Shown here: one piece after another, positions 49,948 to 64,000 of the stretch
Layout: each line of letters begins with the position of its first letter
Position numbering within the stretch: position 1 is the first letter of the stretch
Assembly: GCF_020171805.1 (NCBI RefSeq)
Contig: NZ_JAIVAF010000005.1
Location: forward strand, 186,001-250,000
Length of the DNA stretch: 64,000 bases
Source of the DNA: Guptibacillus algicola
Lineage (GTDB): Bacteria > Bacillota > Bacilli > Bacillales > Guptibacillaceae
Reading direction: 5' to 3'
Made by a program: the position numbers and the translations under genes
Notes under the pieces: model-generated
The model's database searches: none
What the model was told of the DNA's origin: nothing
The model's input: the letters and a program-made list of their open reading frames with translations, nothing else

Positions 49948-49983
49948 ATGGCGAAGAAAGTTTCGAAATGAAACCTTCGCCAT
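49948..49983 (+). promoter_or_regulatory. Hairpin between atpE and atpF
   Basis: ATGGCGAAG pairs with CTTCGCCAT (9 bp) around an inner TTTC/GAAA pairing. Only a short T-rich stretch follows, so it may stabilise the atpE message or trim downstream transcription, which would help make many c subunits per complex. Confidence 0.6.
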
Positions 49984-49996
49984 TCGTTTTGTATGA

Positions 49997-51078
<1,082 letters not shown>

Positions 51079-51091
51079 AAGATAGGGGTGA

Positions 51092-52606
<1,515 letters not shown>

Positions 52607-52613
52607 GAGGGAT

Positions 52614-52629
52614 GCGGCGGAAACGCCGC
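52614..52629 (+). promoter_or_regulatory. GNRA-type hairpin between atpA and atpG
   Basis: GCGGCG-GAAA-CGCCGC, a perfect 6-bp GC stem with a GAAA tetraloop, six bases after the atpA stop. It may protect the atpA message end; no T run follows. Confidence 0.6.
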
Positions 52630-52656
52630 GGCCAGCTTAAAAGGTGGTGAAAATGA

Positions 52657-53520
<864 letters not shown>

Positions 53521-53525
53521 TAACG

Positions 53526-53767
53526 AAAAGCGAAAGTGGCCGTTTAGGCCCGAAAAGCGCTGGAGGCTTTCAAAATGAACACGATTTTTGTGTTCAGATT
53601 GAAAGGTGAAGCGATCGAGGGGCTGGCCACTGTAGCTGGACATTAGAAAAGCGGAACGAGCCGTTTAAATCCGTAGGGTGTTAGAGGCCATGAGAATGAG
53701 ACGATTTGTGTCTCAATCGAATGGGTGAAACAGCCGTAGGATTTGGCTCGTGTAGCTAGACAACACT
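53526..53767 (+). repeat. Two structured 120-bp repeats between atpG and atpD
   Basis: Units begin at 53526 (121 bp) and 53647 (about 117 bp). The first has CTTTCAA/TTGAAAG and TGAACAC/GTGTTCA stems with GGCC/GGCC and GCCC outer pairing; the second has the TGAGAC/GTCTCA core. Orientation is that of the atp operon. They extend the atpG-atpD gap to over 300 bp, where most Bacillus have a few tens of bases. Confidence 0.92.
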
Positions 53768-53769
53768 AG

Positions 53770-55251
<1,482 letters not shown>

Positions 55252-55253
55252 AG

Positions 55254-55370
55254 AAAAGCGGAGGCGACTGGTCAGGTCCGCCGGCACTGGAGGCTTTCCG
55301 CAGGAACGCGATTTGTGCGTTTCAGTGGAAAGGTGAAGTGACGAAGGACCTAGGAGCCGCAGCTAGACAT
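55254..55370 (+). repeat. One structured 120-bp repeat between atpD and atpC
   Basis: A single unit starts two bases after the atpD stop. The central hairpin reads CTTTCC/GGAAAG with GAACGC/GCGTTT, so the ACAC/GTGT core of other copies has changed on both arms to ACGC/GCGT. Loop (GATTTGT) and borders (AAAAGCGGA, GCAGCTAGAC) are kept. The remaining gap to atpC (55371-55497) shows only its ribosome site. Confidence 0.92.
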
Positions 55371-55479
55371 GGAGCAACAGAGGAAGCTTTATCATCTCCG
55401 AATACATTAAGTATCTTGGGTGAATAGCTTTCCGCCTCATGTCACCCTTCAATAGCCATTCCCATAACTCTATCAATAA

Positions 55480-55902
<423 letters not shown>

Positions 55903-55905
55903 GCA

Positions 55906-55937
55906 AAGCATCAGAGGTTACTCTCTGATGCTTTTTT
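55906..55937. terminator. Terminator of the atp operon
   Basis: AAGCATCAGAG and CTCTGATGCTT form an 11-bp stem with a six-base loop and a T run. The 3' end of the convergent gene overlaps it. Confidence 0.92.
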
Positions 55938-56402
55938 ATAATCTTCTTTTGTTATACCCACGTAGTCTTTCCCTTCAAACAAAACGTTCCACCCTACATC
56001 ACCTCTTATAAAATGACTTTGACTGATATAGTCTGAAGGGTATTTATTCACCAAGTGTGTCACCGGATTTTTTAAGAGTTTTATTTGTTCTTCAGAAAGC
56101 TCTCCTTCTCCATCTAGAATTTCATTCATCGATCTAAAAAACTCGCGCTTCTCGTCCTTATCCGCACGGTTTTTAAAATAACCCCACATATGCTCTAGGG
56201 TCGTCCGCATACCTTTTTTAGTATAGGGCAACCGTATTGATTCTCCTATTAGAACATAGATATCATAGAGTTCTTCTACAGATTGTGCTTCTTTCAAAAC
56301 GTTTGAAACGTGTTTGTAGTGTTCATACCCTTTTGCCATCACGCTGTATTTATTCTTTGCCCAGAGCTTCTCGGTCACTTTTCTCATTTCCTTGTCTGAC
56401 AT
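55911..56402 (-). CDS. DUF1722/YbgA-like protein
   Basis: A 163-residue cytoplasmic protein. LWAKNKYSVMAKGYEHYKHV and the later TLEHMWGYFKN match the pattern of the YbgA/DUF1722 family, sometimes fused to DUF523 and found near photolyase genes; its role is unknown. ATG 56402 follows AGAGGTG. It is a lone minus-strand gene between atp and nuo, converging on atpC. Family placement is moderate. Confidence 0.7.
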   Translation of the reverse strand: MSDKEMRKVTEKLWAKNKYSVMAKGYEHYKHVSNVLKEAQSVEELYDIYVLIGESIRLPYTKKGMRTTLEHMWGYFKNRADKDEKREFFRSMNEILDGEGELSEEQIKLLKNPVTHLVNKYPSDYISQSHFIRGDVGWNVLFEGKDYVGITKEDYKKASESNL

Positions 56403-56468
56403 AAGCATCACCTCTGTTCGAAATTTTAAAAAAACTTTTCCAGAAAAGCAAGAATAAAGGCAAAAGTG

Positions 56469-56496
56469 TTGAATTAGTATACGAGAGTAGTAATTT
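56469..56496 (+). promoter_or_regulatory. Possible promoter of the nuo operon
   Basis: TTGAAT (56469-56474), 16 bases, TAATTT (56491-56496), 30 bases before nuoA. The -10 is imperfect. Confidence 0.4.
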
Positions 56497-56525
56497 CAAC
56501 CGCATGACGAGAGGAGAGATCCTGT

Positions 56526-56903
56526 TTGGGTGATTCGCTTAACGTGTACCAAAATAGTTACCTCCTGGTATTGATGTTCCTTCTTCTTAGTCTCTTACTA
56601 CCTATTGTTGCACTCACAGCCGGGAAATTCCTCCGCCCCAATAAGCCTACCGCAGAAAAACAAACAACTTACGAAAGCGGCATTGAGCCGTTCCATCAAA
56701 GCTGGATACAGTATAACGTCCGATACTATTTATTTGGACTGCTATTTGTCATATTCGATGTAGAAACCGTTTTCTTATACCCGTGGGCAGTGGCCTATCA
56801 GAAACTCGGTTTTTTTGCATTTATTGAAATGATGATCTTCATCGTGATGCTTCTAATCGGGTTAATCTACGCTTGGAAAAAGAAGGTGTTGAAATGGATA
56901 TAA
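56526..56903 (+). CDS. nuoA: NADH-quinone oxidoreductase subunit A
   Basis: Small three-helix membrane subunit of complex I at the hinge of the two arms. The 125-residue protein has the conserved TYESGIEPF and [23 protein letters not shown] (quoted in part; key acidic residues D and E of FDVE). TTG 56526 follows GGAGAG. It overlaps nuoB by ten bases and opens a tightly packed operon. Confidence 0.95.
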   Translation: MGDSLNVYQNSYLLVLMFLLLSLLLPIVALTAGKFLRPNKPTAEKQTTYESGIEPFHQSWIQYNVRYYLFGLLFVIFDVETVFLYPWAVAYQKLGFFAFIEMMIFIVMLLIGLIYAWKKKVLKWI

Positions 56904-57412
56904 GGTTGGAAGATATAACGCCAGAAGAATACGAGGAAATGAAACAGAACGTTTTTCTCGCAACGCTTGAGGAAGTGAAGTCATGGGCGCGTAGTAATTC
57001 ACTTTGGCCCCTCACATTCGGCCTCGCATGTTGTGCGATTGAAATGATGGGTTCAGGCGCTTCACACTATGACCTTGATCGTTTCGGTACATTTTTTCGA
57101 ACCTCTCCTAGACAGTCAGACGTCATGATCGTATCTGGGACAGTAACAAAGAAAATGGCACCAGTACTTAAGCGCCTTTACGACCAGATGCCAGAACCAA
57201 AATGGGTCATTGCGATGGGGTCCTGCGCGACTGCAGGAGGACCGTATATCAACTCCTATGCCGTCGTGAAAGGAGTTGACCAGATCGTACCGGTTGATGT
57301 GTACATACCGGGCTGTCCACCAAATCCGGCAGCACTTATCTATGGGATCAATAAACTACAGGAAAAAATTCGTTACGAAGCGAAGACCGGAAAGCGGGTG
57401 ACGAATAAATGA
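56894..57412 (+). CDS. nuoB: NADH-quinone oxidoreductase subunit B
   Basis: Carries the terminal [4Fe-4S] cluster N2 next to the quinone site. The 172-residue protein has the cluster cysteines in [17 protein letters not shown] and [10 protein letters not shown] 56894 lies six bases after AAGGTG within the end of nuoA. Its stop overlaps the nuoC start by four bases. Confidence 0.96.
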   Translation: MDIRLEDITPEEYEEMKQNVFLATLEEVKSWARSNSLWPLTFGLACCAIEMMGSGASHYDLDRFGTFFRTSPRQSDVMIVSGTVTKKMAPVLKRLYDQMPEPKWVIAMGSCATAGGPYINSYAVVKGVDQIVPVDVYIPGCPPNPAALIYGINKLQEKIRYEAKTGKRVTNK

Positions 57413-58491
57413 CGGATGAATCACGTACGGATGATTTAGCTGAAGAGAAGCGGAAAGCAGTCGAGGAAGCGAAACGGAAAGCAGCTGAACTAAGAAAAGC
57501 TCGTGAAGAAAAGAAGGCAGAAGCTGACCAAGAAAAAGAAGCTCCAAAGGAAGAAGATGCTGATCTTGCGAAAAAGAAAGCTGCTGCAGCCGCAAAGGCA
57601 AAAGCAGCGGCTCTGAAGAAAAAGAAAGAACTAGAGCAAGCTGGGGGAGCGGATGAGAAAGCAAAAGCGGCCGCCGCCGCTCGTGCGAAGGCAGAAGCAT
57701 TAAAGAAGAAGCGGGAGAAAGAAGCCGCTCCGGGTGAAGATACAGACGCAGACCTTGCAAAGAAAAAAGCCGTCGCGGCAGCGAAAGCGAAGGCTGCCGC
57801 GTTAAGGAAGAAAAAAGAGCAGGACCCTGACGAAAAGGCAAAAGCGGTTGCTGCTGCGAAAGCAAAATCAGCTGCATTGAAGAAGAAGTCAGGTACTGGC
57901 GATGATGAAAAAGCGAAAGCTGTCGCAGCTGCAAAGGCGAAAGCAAAAGCCGCCGCTGCTGCTAAGGCAAAAGCGAAAGAGAAAGAAGAGGAACCAGAAG
58001 AGGTTAAGCCCTCTTTGAACCAACCGATTCTTGACCGTTATCTCGCGATTATCAGAGAAAATCTAGGCGACGATCTATTGGAGGATGCCTACATCAATCG
58101 TCTTGCCAAAGATGTACCGACGCTCGTTGCGAAGATCGATTCATATTTTAAACTAGCGCAGTTTCTGAAATACAATGAGCTACTGGCGTTTGATTACTTA
58201 TCAGAAACGCATGGAACCGACTTTGAAACGCACATGGAAATCTACAATCATCTCTATTCCTATCAAAATAATCAGAGCGTTGCTTTGAAAGTGAAGATCG
58301 ATCGAGAAAAGCCTGTAATTCAGTCGATCACCCCGCTCTGGACTGGAGCGAATTGGCCAGAACGAGAAGCGTTCGATCTGCTGGGAATCGTTTTTGAAGG
58401 GCATCCAAATATGACGAGGATCATGATGCCAGACGACTGGGTCGGTCACCCACTTAGAAAAGATTACGAGCCGTACGATGTGGAGGTGTAA
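57409..58491 (+). CDS. nuoC: NADH-quinone oxidoreductase subunit C with Lys/Ala-rich N-terminal repeats
   Basis: Peripheral-arm 30-kDa subunit. The standard domain lies at about residues 205-360 ([37 protein letters not shown] in part, [11 protein letters not shown]). Before it are about 200 residues of low-complexity Lys, Ala and Glu. These form at least five related modules, about 51-80, 81-112, 113-139, 140-164 and 165-191, built on [18 protein letters not shown] and split by acidic linkers. Similar tails are known in NuoC of some Bacillus, so this is not an artefact; the role is unknown. It is likely helical and highly basic. Confidence 0.93.
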   Translation: MTDESRTDDLAEEKRKAVEEAKRKAAELRKAREEKKAEADQEKEAPKEEDADLAKKKAAAAAKAKAAALKKKKELEQAGGADEKAKAAAAARAKAEALKKKREKEAAPGEDTDADLAKKKAVAAAKAKAAALRKKKEQDPDEKAKAVAAAKAKSAALKKKSGTGDDEKAKAVAAAKAKAKAAAAAKAKAKEKEEEPEEVKPSLNQPILDRYLAIIRENLGDDLLEDAYINRLAKDVPTLVAKIDSYFKLAQFLKYNELLAFDYLSETHGTDFETHMEIYNHLYSYQNNQSVALKVKIDREKPVIQSITPLWTGANWPEREAFDLLGIVFEGHPNMTRIMMPDDWVGHPLRKDYEPYDVEV

Positions 58492-58493
58492 CG

Positions 58494-59594
58494 ATGATTC
58501 GTACTGAGGAAATGCTTTTGAATGTAGGTCCGCAGCACCCCAGTACACATGGTGTGTTTCGCATCGTTCTCAAGATTGATGGAGAAGTGATCAAAGAAGC
58601 AACCCCTGTAATCGGATATCTTCACAGGGGAACGGAAAAGATTGCTGAAAACCTTCAATACACGCAGATTATTCCATATACAGATCGAATGGATTATCTC
58701 GCTGCGATGACGAATAATTATATTCTTTGCCACGCCGTAGAGACAATGATGGCGATGGAACTCCCTGAGCGAGCTGAGTATTTAAGAGTGATCGTGATGG
58801 AACTTGGGAGAGTAGCGAGTCACCTTGTCTGGTTCGGTACGTATCTACTTGATATTGGGGCGATGAGTCCTTTCCTCTATGCGTTTCGAGAGCGAGAAGT
58901 CATTATTAATCTACTGAATGAAATATCTGGAGGGCGCCTCACATTTAATTACATGAGAGTAGGCGGGGTGAAGTGGGATGCTCCAGAAGGATGGCTCACA
59001 AAGGTACGTGAGTTTGTTCCGTACATGAGAGAGCAGCTTGCAGGTTATCACGACCTCGTCACTGGTAACGAAATCTTCATGGCACGAATAAAAGGAGTCG
59101 GAACGTATTCAAGAGAAACAGCACTCTCTTATTCTCTTAGCGGCGCGAACTTACGTTGTACAGGCGTTGACTGGGATCTTAGGAAAAATGAGCCATACTC
59201 CATCTATGATCGATTCAACTTCGACGTTCCCGTCTTTCATGAAGGAGATGCCTTGGCTAGATACAAGTGCCGGATGGGTGAAATCGAAGAAGCACTAAAG
59301 ATCGTTGAGCAGGCCGCTGCTCAAATCCCAGAAGAAGGGGCGATTATGGCAAAGGTGCCTAGAATCATCAAACCTCCTGCTGGAGAAACGTACGTAAGGA
59401 TTGAATCTCCCCGCGGAGAAATCGGCTGTTACATAGCATCCAAAGGGAAAAAGGAACCTTACCGACTAAAGTTCCGCCGTCCGTCCTTTTATAACCTACA
59501 AATCCTTCCTGAACTTCTTGAAGGAGAAAACATATCAAACTTGATCGCAATCTTAGGAGGCATCGATATCGTTCTTGGGGAGGTGGATGGTTGA
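58494..59594 (+). CDS. nuoD: NADH-quinone oxidoreductase subunit D
   Basis: 49-kDa quinone-site subunit, related to NiFe-hydrogenase large subunits without the nickel ligands. The 366-residue protein has VGPQHPSTHGVFR, GYLHRGTEKIAE, YTDRMDYLAAM and the C-terminal PEL...ILGGIDIVLGEVD. It follows nuoC by two bases and is followed directly by nuoH. The usual nuoE, nuoF and nuoG, encoding NADH oxidation, are missing between them. Confidence 0.97.
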   Translation: MIRTEEMLLNVGPQHPSTHGVFRIVLKIDGEVIKEATPVIGYLHRGTEKIAENLQYTQIIPYTDRMDYLAAMTNNYILCHAVETMMAMELPERAEYLRVIVMELGRVASHLVWFGTYLLDIGAMSPFLYAFREREVIINLLNEISGGRLTFNYMRVGGVKWDAPEGWLTKVREFVPYMREQLAGYHDLVTGNEIFMARIKGVGTYSRETALSYSLSGANLRCTGVDWDLRKNEPYSIYDRFNFDVPVFHEGDALARYKCRMGEIEEALKIVEQAAAQIPEEGAIMAKVPRIIKPPAGETYVRIESPRGEIGCYIASKGKKEPYRLKFRRPSFYNLQILPELLEGENISNLIAILGGIDIVLGEVDG

Positions 59595-60598
59595 TGAGTG
59601 AATGGCTCACTTCCACACCAGGATACTGGCAAACAGGAGGCTTTTTCCTTGCTGGTGCAGCGATGCTGATGGTCGTGCTCGGATTTGTGACTTACGCGAT
59701 CTTAGCAGAGCGAAAAGTGTTAGGATTCATGCAGCTAAGGCACGGACCGAATCGAGTTGGTGGGCGCTTCGGACTTCTTCAGACCGTTGCAGATGTTCTA
59801 AAGCTACTCCTAAAAGAAGATACCATCCCAAGAGATGCTGATCGTCCGCTCTTTATCATCGCACCTGTTATCGCGTTTGCACCTGCTTTTGTTGTCATTG
59901 CTGTTTTACCTTTTACCGAAAGGATTACATTTGCGAATATCGGAGTAGGATTGCTTTATTATATTGCGATCTCAGGAATTTCGACGATTGGTATTCTGGC
60001 TGGTGGATGGGCTTCGAACAATAAATACGCGCTACTCGGAAGCATGCGTTCCGCTGCTCAAATGATTTCTTATGAAATTCCGCTCGTCATGAGTGTTATA
60101 GGAATCGTCCTGCTTACAGGTTCACTTAATTTAAACGACATCATCATGGCTCAGGAAAACGTTGCGTTCCTTTTCAAGCAACCGCTAGCATTTTTCATCT
60201 TTCTAATCGCTTCTGTAGCTGAGCTCAATCGAACACCGTTCGATTTACCAGAAGCGGAGTCAGAGCTCGTTGCAGGTTACCATGTTGAATATTCAGGCTT
60301 CAGGTGGGCATTTTTCATGCTCGCAGAGTATGTATACCTCTTTGCTATGGCATCGCTAACAACCATTCTCTTTCTAGGCGGCTGGCAAGCAATTCCGTTC
60401 TTAGATTTTGTGCCCGGATTTATATGGTTTGCTCTCAAGTTCATTTCGATCGTGTTCATCATGATCTGGATCAGAGCAACGTTTCCACGTCTACGTGCAG
60501 ATCAATTGATGACGTTCGGATGGAAGGTTCTCCTTCCACTTGCGTTGGCTAACATTTTTATTACGACCATTTTGATCGAACTATTCCGTTCATTTTAA
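59594..60598 (+). CDS. nuoH: NADH-quinone oxidoreductase subunit H
   Basis: Membrane subunit forming part of the quinone chamber. The 334-residue protein has about eight helices, LAERKVLGFMQLRHGPNRVG (in part), EIPLVMSVIG, ELNRTPFDLPEAESELVAGY and the C-terminal IWIRATFPRLRADQLM. ATG 59594 shares one base with the nuoD stop (TGATG) and follows GGGAGGTGG. Confidence 0.96.
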   Translation: MSEWLTSTPGYWQTGGFFLAGAAMLMVVLGFVTYAILAERKVLGFMQLRHGPNRVGGRFGLLQTVADVLKLLLKEDTIPRDADRPLFIIAPVIAFAPAFVVIAVLPFTERITFANIGVGLLYYIAISGISTIGILAGGWASNNKYALLGSMRSAAQMISYEIPLVMSVIGIVLLTGSLNLNDIIMAQENVAFLFKQPLAFFIFLIASVAELNRTPFDLPEAESELVAGYHVEYSGFRWAFFMLAEYVYLFAMASLTTILFLGGWQAIPFLDFVPGFIWFALKFISIVFIMIWIRATFPRLRADQLMTFGWKVLLPLALANIFITTILIELFRSF

Positions 60599-60632
60599 AC
60601 GGGACTCGGTTTAAAAAGGGAGGAAGCAAAAC

Positions 60633-61052
60633 ATGCGAGGACTAGCGAAAGGGTTAGCTTACACCCTTAAGAACCTAACGAAGGAAAAAGTAACGTATGG
60701 CTATCCAGAAAAACCGCTCGAAATGCCAGATCGATTTCGAGGCATTCAGAAGTTTTATCCTGAAAAATGCATCGTCTGTAACCAGTGTGCAGCGATCTGC
60801 CCGACGGATTGCATCACATTAACTGGAAAGAGTCATCCAGACCCTTCGAAAAAAGGAAAGATCATCGATACGTACGATATTAATTTTGAAATTTGTATAC
60901 TATGTGATCTCTGTACGGAGGTGTGTCCGACAGAAGCGATCATCATGACAAACAATTTCGAGCTTGCTTCATATAGTAGAGACGATCTGTTTAAGAATCT
61001 TGAGTGGCTAGATGAAAACGATACGAACCTGAGAAAGGAAAACAAAGTATGA
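60633..61052 (+). CDS. nuoI: NADH-quinone oxidoreductase subunit I
   Basis: 8Fe ferredoxin subunit passing electrons to NuoB. The 139-residue protein has two clusters of cysteines, CIVCNQCAAICPTDC and CILCDLCTEVCPTE. GGGAGG precedes ATG 60633. The stop overlaps nuoJ by four bases. Without NuoG and NuoF, its electron donor should dock here directly. Confidence 0.96.
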   Translation: MRGLAKGLAYTLKNLTKEKVTYGYPEKPLEMPDRFRGIQKFYPEKCIVCNQCAAICPTDCITLTGKSHPDPSKKGKIIDTYDINFEICILCDLCTEVCPTEAIIMTNNFELASYSRDDLFKNLEWLDENDTNLRKENKV

Positions 61053-61555
61053 ACGGAGAGCTGATCGTCTTTGTCATTCTCTTTCTAATCACGATTTCAG
61101 GTGCTCTATTTATGCTCAATCTATCAAAGGTCGTTCATATGGTGATGGCGCTCGTTCTTACATTTCTCGGAATAGCAGGGCTATACGTGACCCTAGCAGC
61201 GGAGTTTGTAGCTGTGGTCCAAATTCTAATTTATTCAGGGGCAATCACCATCATCATGCTGTTTGGCATCATGCTCACGAAGCATTCTGATGAGGAGAAG
61301 AAAACAAGTTTTGCTAAGAAAGGTATCGTCCTCTCAGGAATAGCTATTTTCTTTCTAATCATGTTTTCCGCGATCCAAAATCTATCGCTAGGGAGCCAAG
61401 CCACAACACTTCATGAAAACAATACCGAGCAAATCGGAATCATGCTTTTCACCGAGTATGTGATTCCTTTTGAACTTGTGTCAGTCGTATTACTCGTAGC
61501 ACTCGTTGGAGCGGTGATCCTCGCAAAAAGAGACGATGCGAAGGAGGGTGAGTAG
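61049..61555 (+). CDS. nuoJ: NADH-quinone oxidoreductase subunit J
   Basis: Membrane subunit with five helices; the 168-residue protein carries the pi-bulge region [20 protein letters not shown] (helix 3), important in coupling. It starts in the nuoI stop codon (ATGA) and is followed by nuoK after two bases. Confidence 0.94.
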   Translation: MNGELIVFVILFLITISGALFMLNLSKVVHMVMALVLTFLGIAGLYVTLAAEFVAVVQILIYSGAITIIMLFGIMLTKHSDEEKKTSFAKKGIVLSGIAIFFLIMFSAIQNLSLGSQATTLHENNTEQIGIMLFTEYVIPFELVSVVLLVALVGAVILAKRDDAKEGE

Positions 61556-61557
61556 CC

Positions 61558-61872
61558 ATGAGTTCAATTCCGCTTTCGGCTTATCTTGTTACGGCACTGT
61601 TACTTTTCTGTATGGGACTCTATGGCGCTCTGACGAAACGAAATGCCGTAATTGTTTTGATTTCAATTGAGCTTATGTTAAATGCCGTGAACATAAACCT
61701 TGTTGCGTTCGCAAAATACGGCGTAGGTGCTTCCATTCGTGGGCAGGTATTCTCTCTGTTCACCATTACCGTCGCAGCTGCAGAAGCAGCAGTAGGTCTT
61801 GCCATTCTTATCGCGCTGTACCGCAATAGGGGAACGGTTAATGTCGATGAAATGAATACCTTAAAAAAGTAG
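61558..61872 (+). CDS. nuoK: NADH-quinone oxidoreductase subunit K
   Basis: Three-helix subunit related to MrpC. The 104-residue protein has the two conserved membrane glutamates, in [15 protein letters not shown] and [22 protein letters not shown] precedes ATG 61558. Confidence 0.95.
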   Translation: MSSIPLSAYLVTALLLFCMGLYGALTKRNAVIVLISIELMLNAVNINLVAFAKYGVGASIRGQVFSLFTITVAAAEAAVGLAILIALYRNRGTVNVDEMNTLKK

Positions 61873-61888
61873 CAAAGGGGGGTTATAA

Positions 61889-63745
61889 ATGGGTTATGTC
61901 TGGCTGATTCCGGTTCTACCACTTCTGTCCTTTCTAATCATTTTGTTTACCAGGCCGGTCATTTATAAAAAAGCTGGCATCGTTGGTACCCTGTTTTCTG
62001 GCGCTGCTTTTGTTGGTTCACTCATAGTTCTTTTCAGTCATTTTCAGGAGGGGAATTACCTTGTAGAAGCCAATTGGCTTTCGATCGATGCGATCACATT
62101 AACTGTTGGGTTCGAAGTGAATCCGCTGAATGCTCTCATGCTGGTCATTGTGACCCTCGTTAGCTTTCTTGTACATATGTATTCGATCGGTTACATGGAG
62201 GACGACGAGCGGATCGCGACGTTTTTCGCATATTTAGGACTTTTCACTTTTTCGATGACCGCGCTCGTTATGTCTCCAAATCTCCTGCAGATTTATTTCT
62301 TCTGGGAGCTCGTAGGAGTATGTTCCTTCCTATTAGTAGGTTTTTATTTCTATAAGCCTGAAGCGAAGGCAGCCGCTAAGAAAGCCTTCATCGTAACAAG
62401 AATCGGTGACGTAGGGTTGCTTGTTGCAATCTTCTTGCTTTACTGGCAAGCAGGTACGCTCGAATTAGACGGCATTTTCAGTGCAGCGGAATCTGGTGCT
62501 ATAACGCCTACAATGATAACCATAATAGCCATTCTGATATTTGTAGGAGCGGTTGGGAAGTCCGGTCAATTCCCGCTTCATACGTGGCTGCCGGACGCAA
62601 TGGAAGGTCCGACACCGGTATCTGCCCTCATCCATGCTGCGACGATGGTAGCAGCTGGCGTCTATCTTGTTGCCGTCATGTTTCCTCTATTCCTAGCTTC
62701 AGAGGCTGCGATGACAACGGTTGCCATTACCGGTGGTGTAACGGCTATCTTTGCAGCCACCATCGCGCTCGTCCAAAACGATATCAAACGAATTCTCGCA
62801 TATTCTACCATCAGCCAGCTTGGTTACATGATGCTAGCGCTTGGAACAGCAGGATATACAGCAGCTGTCTTTCATCTCACGACTCACGCGTTCTTCAAAG
62901 CACTGCTTTTCCTTGCTGCAGGGAGCGTGATTCATGCAGCACATGAGCAAAACATTCTCAAATTAGGTGGTTTAGGTAAGAAGCTAAAAGGAACAGCACT
63001 CCTTTTTCTTCTAGGAAGTTTAGCGCTATCTGGTTTTCCGCTTTTCTCAGGATTCTTTAGTAAAGATGAAATCCTTGCTTCTGCTTTTAGCGATGAACGC
63101 TATATTCTGTTCGGTTTAGCCCTCTTCACGGCGTTTCTTACCTCTTTTTACATGTTCCGTCTTTACTTTCTTGTGTTTGCTGGAGAAGGGAAAGGAGGGG
63201 CAAAAGAATCACCGCGCACAATGCTTATTCCAATGGCTGTACTTGCAGTCCTTGCGGTGTTTTCAGGATTCATCCAGACACACTGGTTCGGAACCTTTCT
63301 TGGTGATTGGCTTGAAACAACACCGTATCCGGTCATTTTCAGTTCGGTCGAAGCGCCGCTATGGATACCGATTCTTGCAAGTGCCTTGTCGATAGGCGGA
63401 ATCGCTCTTGCCTGGCTTATGTACGTGAAACAAAGCGTTCCACATAATTGGCTGTATGGATCGATAAAGGAAGTTCACCAGGTTTTAGATCGAAAATATT
63501 ATATAGATGAAATCTACCAAGGTGTTTTTGTAAAAGGACTCTTTGTTTTCAGCTACTTCTGGAGCTATTTTGATCGCTTTATCGTAGAAGGGACAGCGGC
63601 TGCAATGAGGGGAGTCGTTACACAACTCGGCAAAACGGGTGTGAAGGTTCAGTCGGGACAAGTGCAGACCTATGGTGCTGTCGCGTTCTCGGGTCTCGTT
63701 ATCGTACTACTCGTTATCGCGGCATTAGGGGGGTATTTCCAATGA
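61889..63745 (+). CDS. nuoL: NADH-quinone oxidoreductase subunit L
   Basis: Largest antiporter-like proton-pumping subunit. The 618-residue protein has the family core FFWELVGVCSFLLVGFYF with the key Glu, GKSGQFPLHTWLPDAMEGPTPVSALIHAATMV (in part, with the pumping Lys), and a long C-terminal helix region. AAAGGGGGG precedes ATG 61889. It overlaps nuoM by four bases. Confidence 0.96.
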   Translation: MGYVWLIPVLPLLSFLIILFTRPVIYKKAGIVGTLFSGAAFVGSLIVLFSHFQEGNYLVEANWLSIDAITLTVGFEVNPLNALMLVIVTLVSFLVHMYSIGYMEDDERIATFFAYLGLFTFSMTALVMSPNLLQIYFFWELVGVCSFLLVGFYFYKPEAKAAAKKAFIVTRIGDVGLLVAIFLLYWQAGTLELDGIFSAAESGAITPTMITIIAILIFVGAVGKSGQFPLHTWLPDAMEGPTPVSALIHAATMVAAGVYLVAVMFPLFLASEAAMTTVAITGGVTAIFAATIALVQNDIKRILAYSTISQLGYMMLALGTAGYTAAVFHLTTHAFFKALLFLAAGSVIHAAHEQNILKLGGLGKKLKGTALLFLLGSLALSGFPLFSGFFSKDEILASAFSDERYILFGLALFTAFLTSFYMFRLYFLVFAGEGKGGAKESPRTMLIPMAVLAVLAVFSGFIQTHWFGTFLGDWLETTPYPVIFSSVEAPLWIPILASALSIGGIALAWLMYVKQSVPHNWLYGSIKEVHQVLDRKYYIDEIYQGVFVKGLFVFSYFWSYFDRFIVEGTAAAMRGVVTQLGKTGVKVQSGQVQTYGAVAFSGLVIVLLVIAALGGYFQ

Positions 63746-64000
63746 CCGAGTCATACTTACTGACATTGCTCGTATTCTCACCTCTCTTAGGAATCATCTT
63801 ACTTTGCTTCATGTCTCCTAAACATCACTCAATAAAATGGATTGGAACGTTATCCACCTTATTACCGCTTCTTCTCACGATCATCGTGTTCTCTCTATTT
63901 GAAAGAGGCATTGAGGGCGTGCAGCTACAGCAGTCTCATACATGGTTCGAACTGATGACATCGATTAGTCCGAACGAGCCATACATCATTTCCTTTGAGC
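63742..64000 (+). CDS. nuoM: NADH-quinone oxidoreductase subunit M, N-terminal part (cut by window edge)
   Basis: About 86 residues of the second antiporter-like subunit, beginning MTESYLLTLLVFSPLLGIIL and continuing with a second helix (WIGTLSTLLPLLLTIIVFSL) and the typical loop. It starts inside the nuoL stop codon (ATGA). nuoN is expected just beyond the window. Confidence 0.88.
   Translation, partial: MTESYLLTLLVFSPLLGIILLCFMSPKHHSIKWIGTLSTLLPLLLTIIVFSLFERGIEGVQLQQSHTWFELMTSISPNEPYIISFE

Overview
The window is one contiguous stretch of a low-to-mid GC Gram-positive chromosome and almost certainly belongs to a spore-forming Bacillaceae. The gene order largely follows the Bacillus subtilis arc from speE-speB through argS, fadF, rpoE-pyrG, spo0F-fba, rho, prfA, ywlC and glyA-upp to the atp operon. 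Spore-development genes (spo0F, spoIIR, pbpG-type PBP), AGGAGG-type ribosome binding sites and frequent TTG/GTG starts fit this. Features absent from B. subtilis 168 suggest a relative nearer the halotolerant or alkaliphilic Bacillaceae: an 11-subunit-type nuo cluster next to atp, hflK-hflC, icmF and an extra atpZ. The ATP synthase c subunit does not carry the motifs of extreme alkaliphiles.

Layout. 1-6 kb: cell-wall lipid recycling and peptidoglycan (pbpG-like, uppP), polyamine synthesis (speE, speB), ywiB and argS. 6-10 kb: guanine deaminase, a XapX small membrane protein, an alpha/beta hydrolase, UvsE and a cardiolipin synthase-like phospholipase D. 10-22.5 kb: a fatty/branched acyl-CoA catabolic block (fadF, thiolase, 3-hydroxyacyl-CoA dehydrogenase, two acyl-CoA dehydrogenases, MeaB, a TetR regulator and IcmF). 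22.8-33 kb: rpoE, pyrG, spo0F, fba, tal, murA2, glpX, rho, rpmE. 33-47.8 kb: tdk, a lipoprotein, CoA-disulfide reductase, prfA-prmC-spoIIR, ywlC, mntP, hflKC, ywlE-rpiB-ywlG, glyA, upp. 48.3-55.9 kb: complete atpZIBEFHAGDC. 56.5-64 kb: nuoABCDHIJKL and the start of nuoM, with no nuoEFG between nuoD and nuoH.

Regulation readable in the DNA: a CTP-sensed pyrG attenuator leader; two matching TetR-type operators, each followed by a CcpA-like cre, in front of fadF and mmgA; a sigma-H promoter for spo0F; a PurBox before glyA; and a DnaA-box cluster over the ywlC start that matches a known B. subtilis position.

The most unusual content is non-coding. A family of about 120-bp, strongly structured repeats occurs in five places, with about eleven full or nearly full units and several fragments, all in one orientation. 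Some copies lie between atpG and atpD and between atpD and atpC, and one copy supplies the last codons of rho. Stem sequences differ between copies by paired, compensating changes while loop and border sequences stay fixed. Two of the five clusters are followed by a second element, a ladder of AATAAA-type motifs spaced exactly 20 bp apart. I do not recognise either as a named family.
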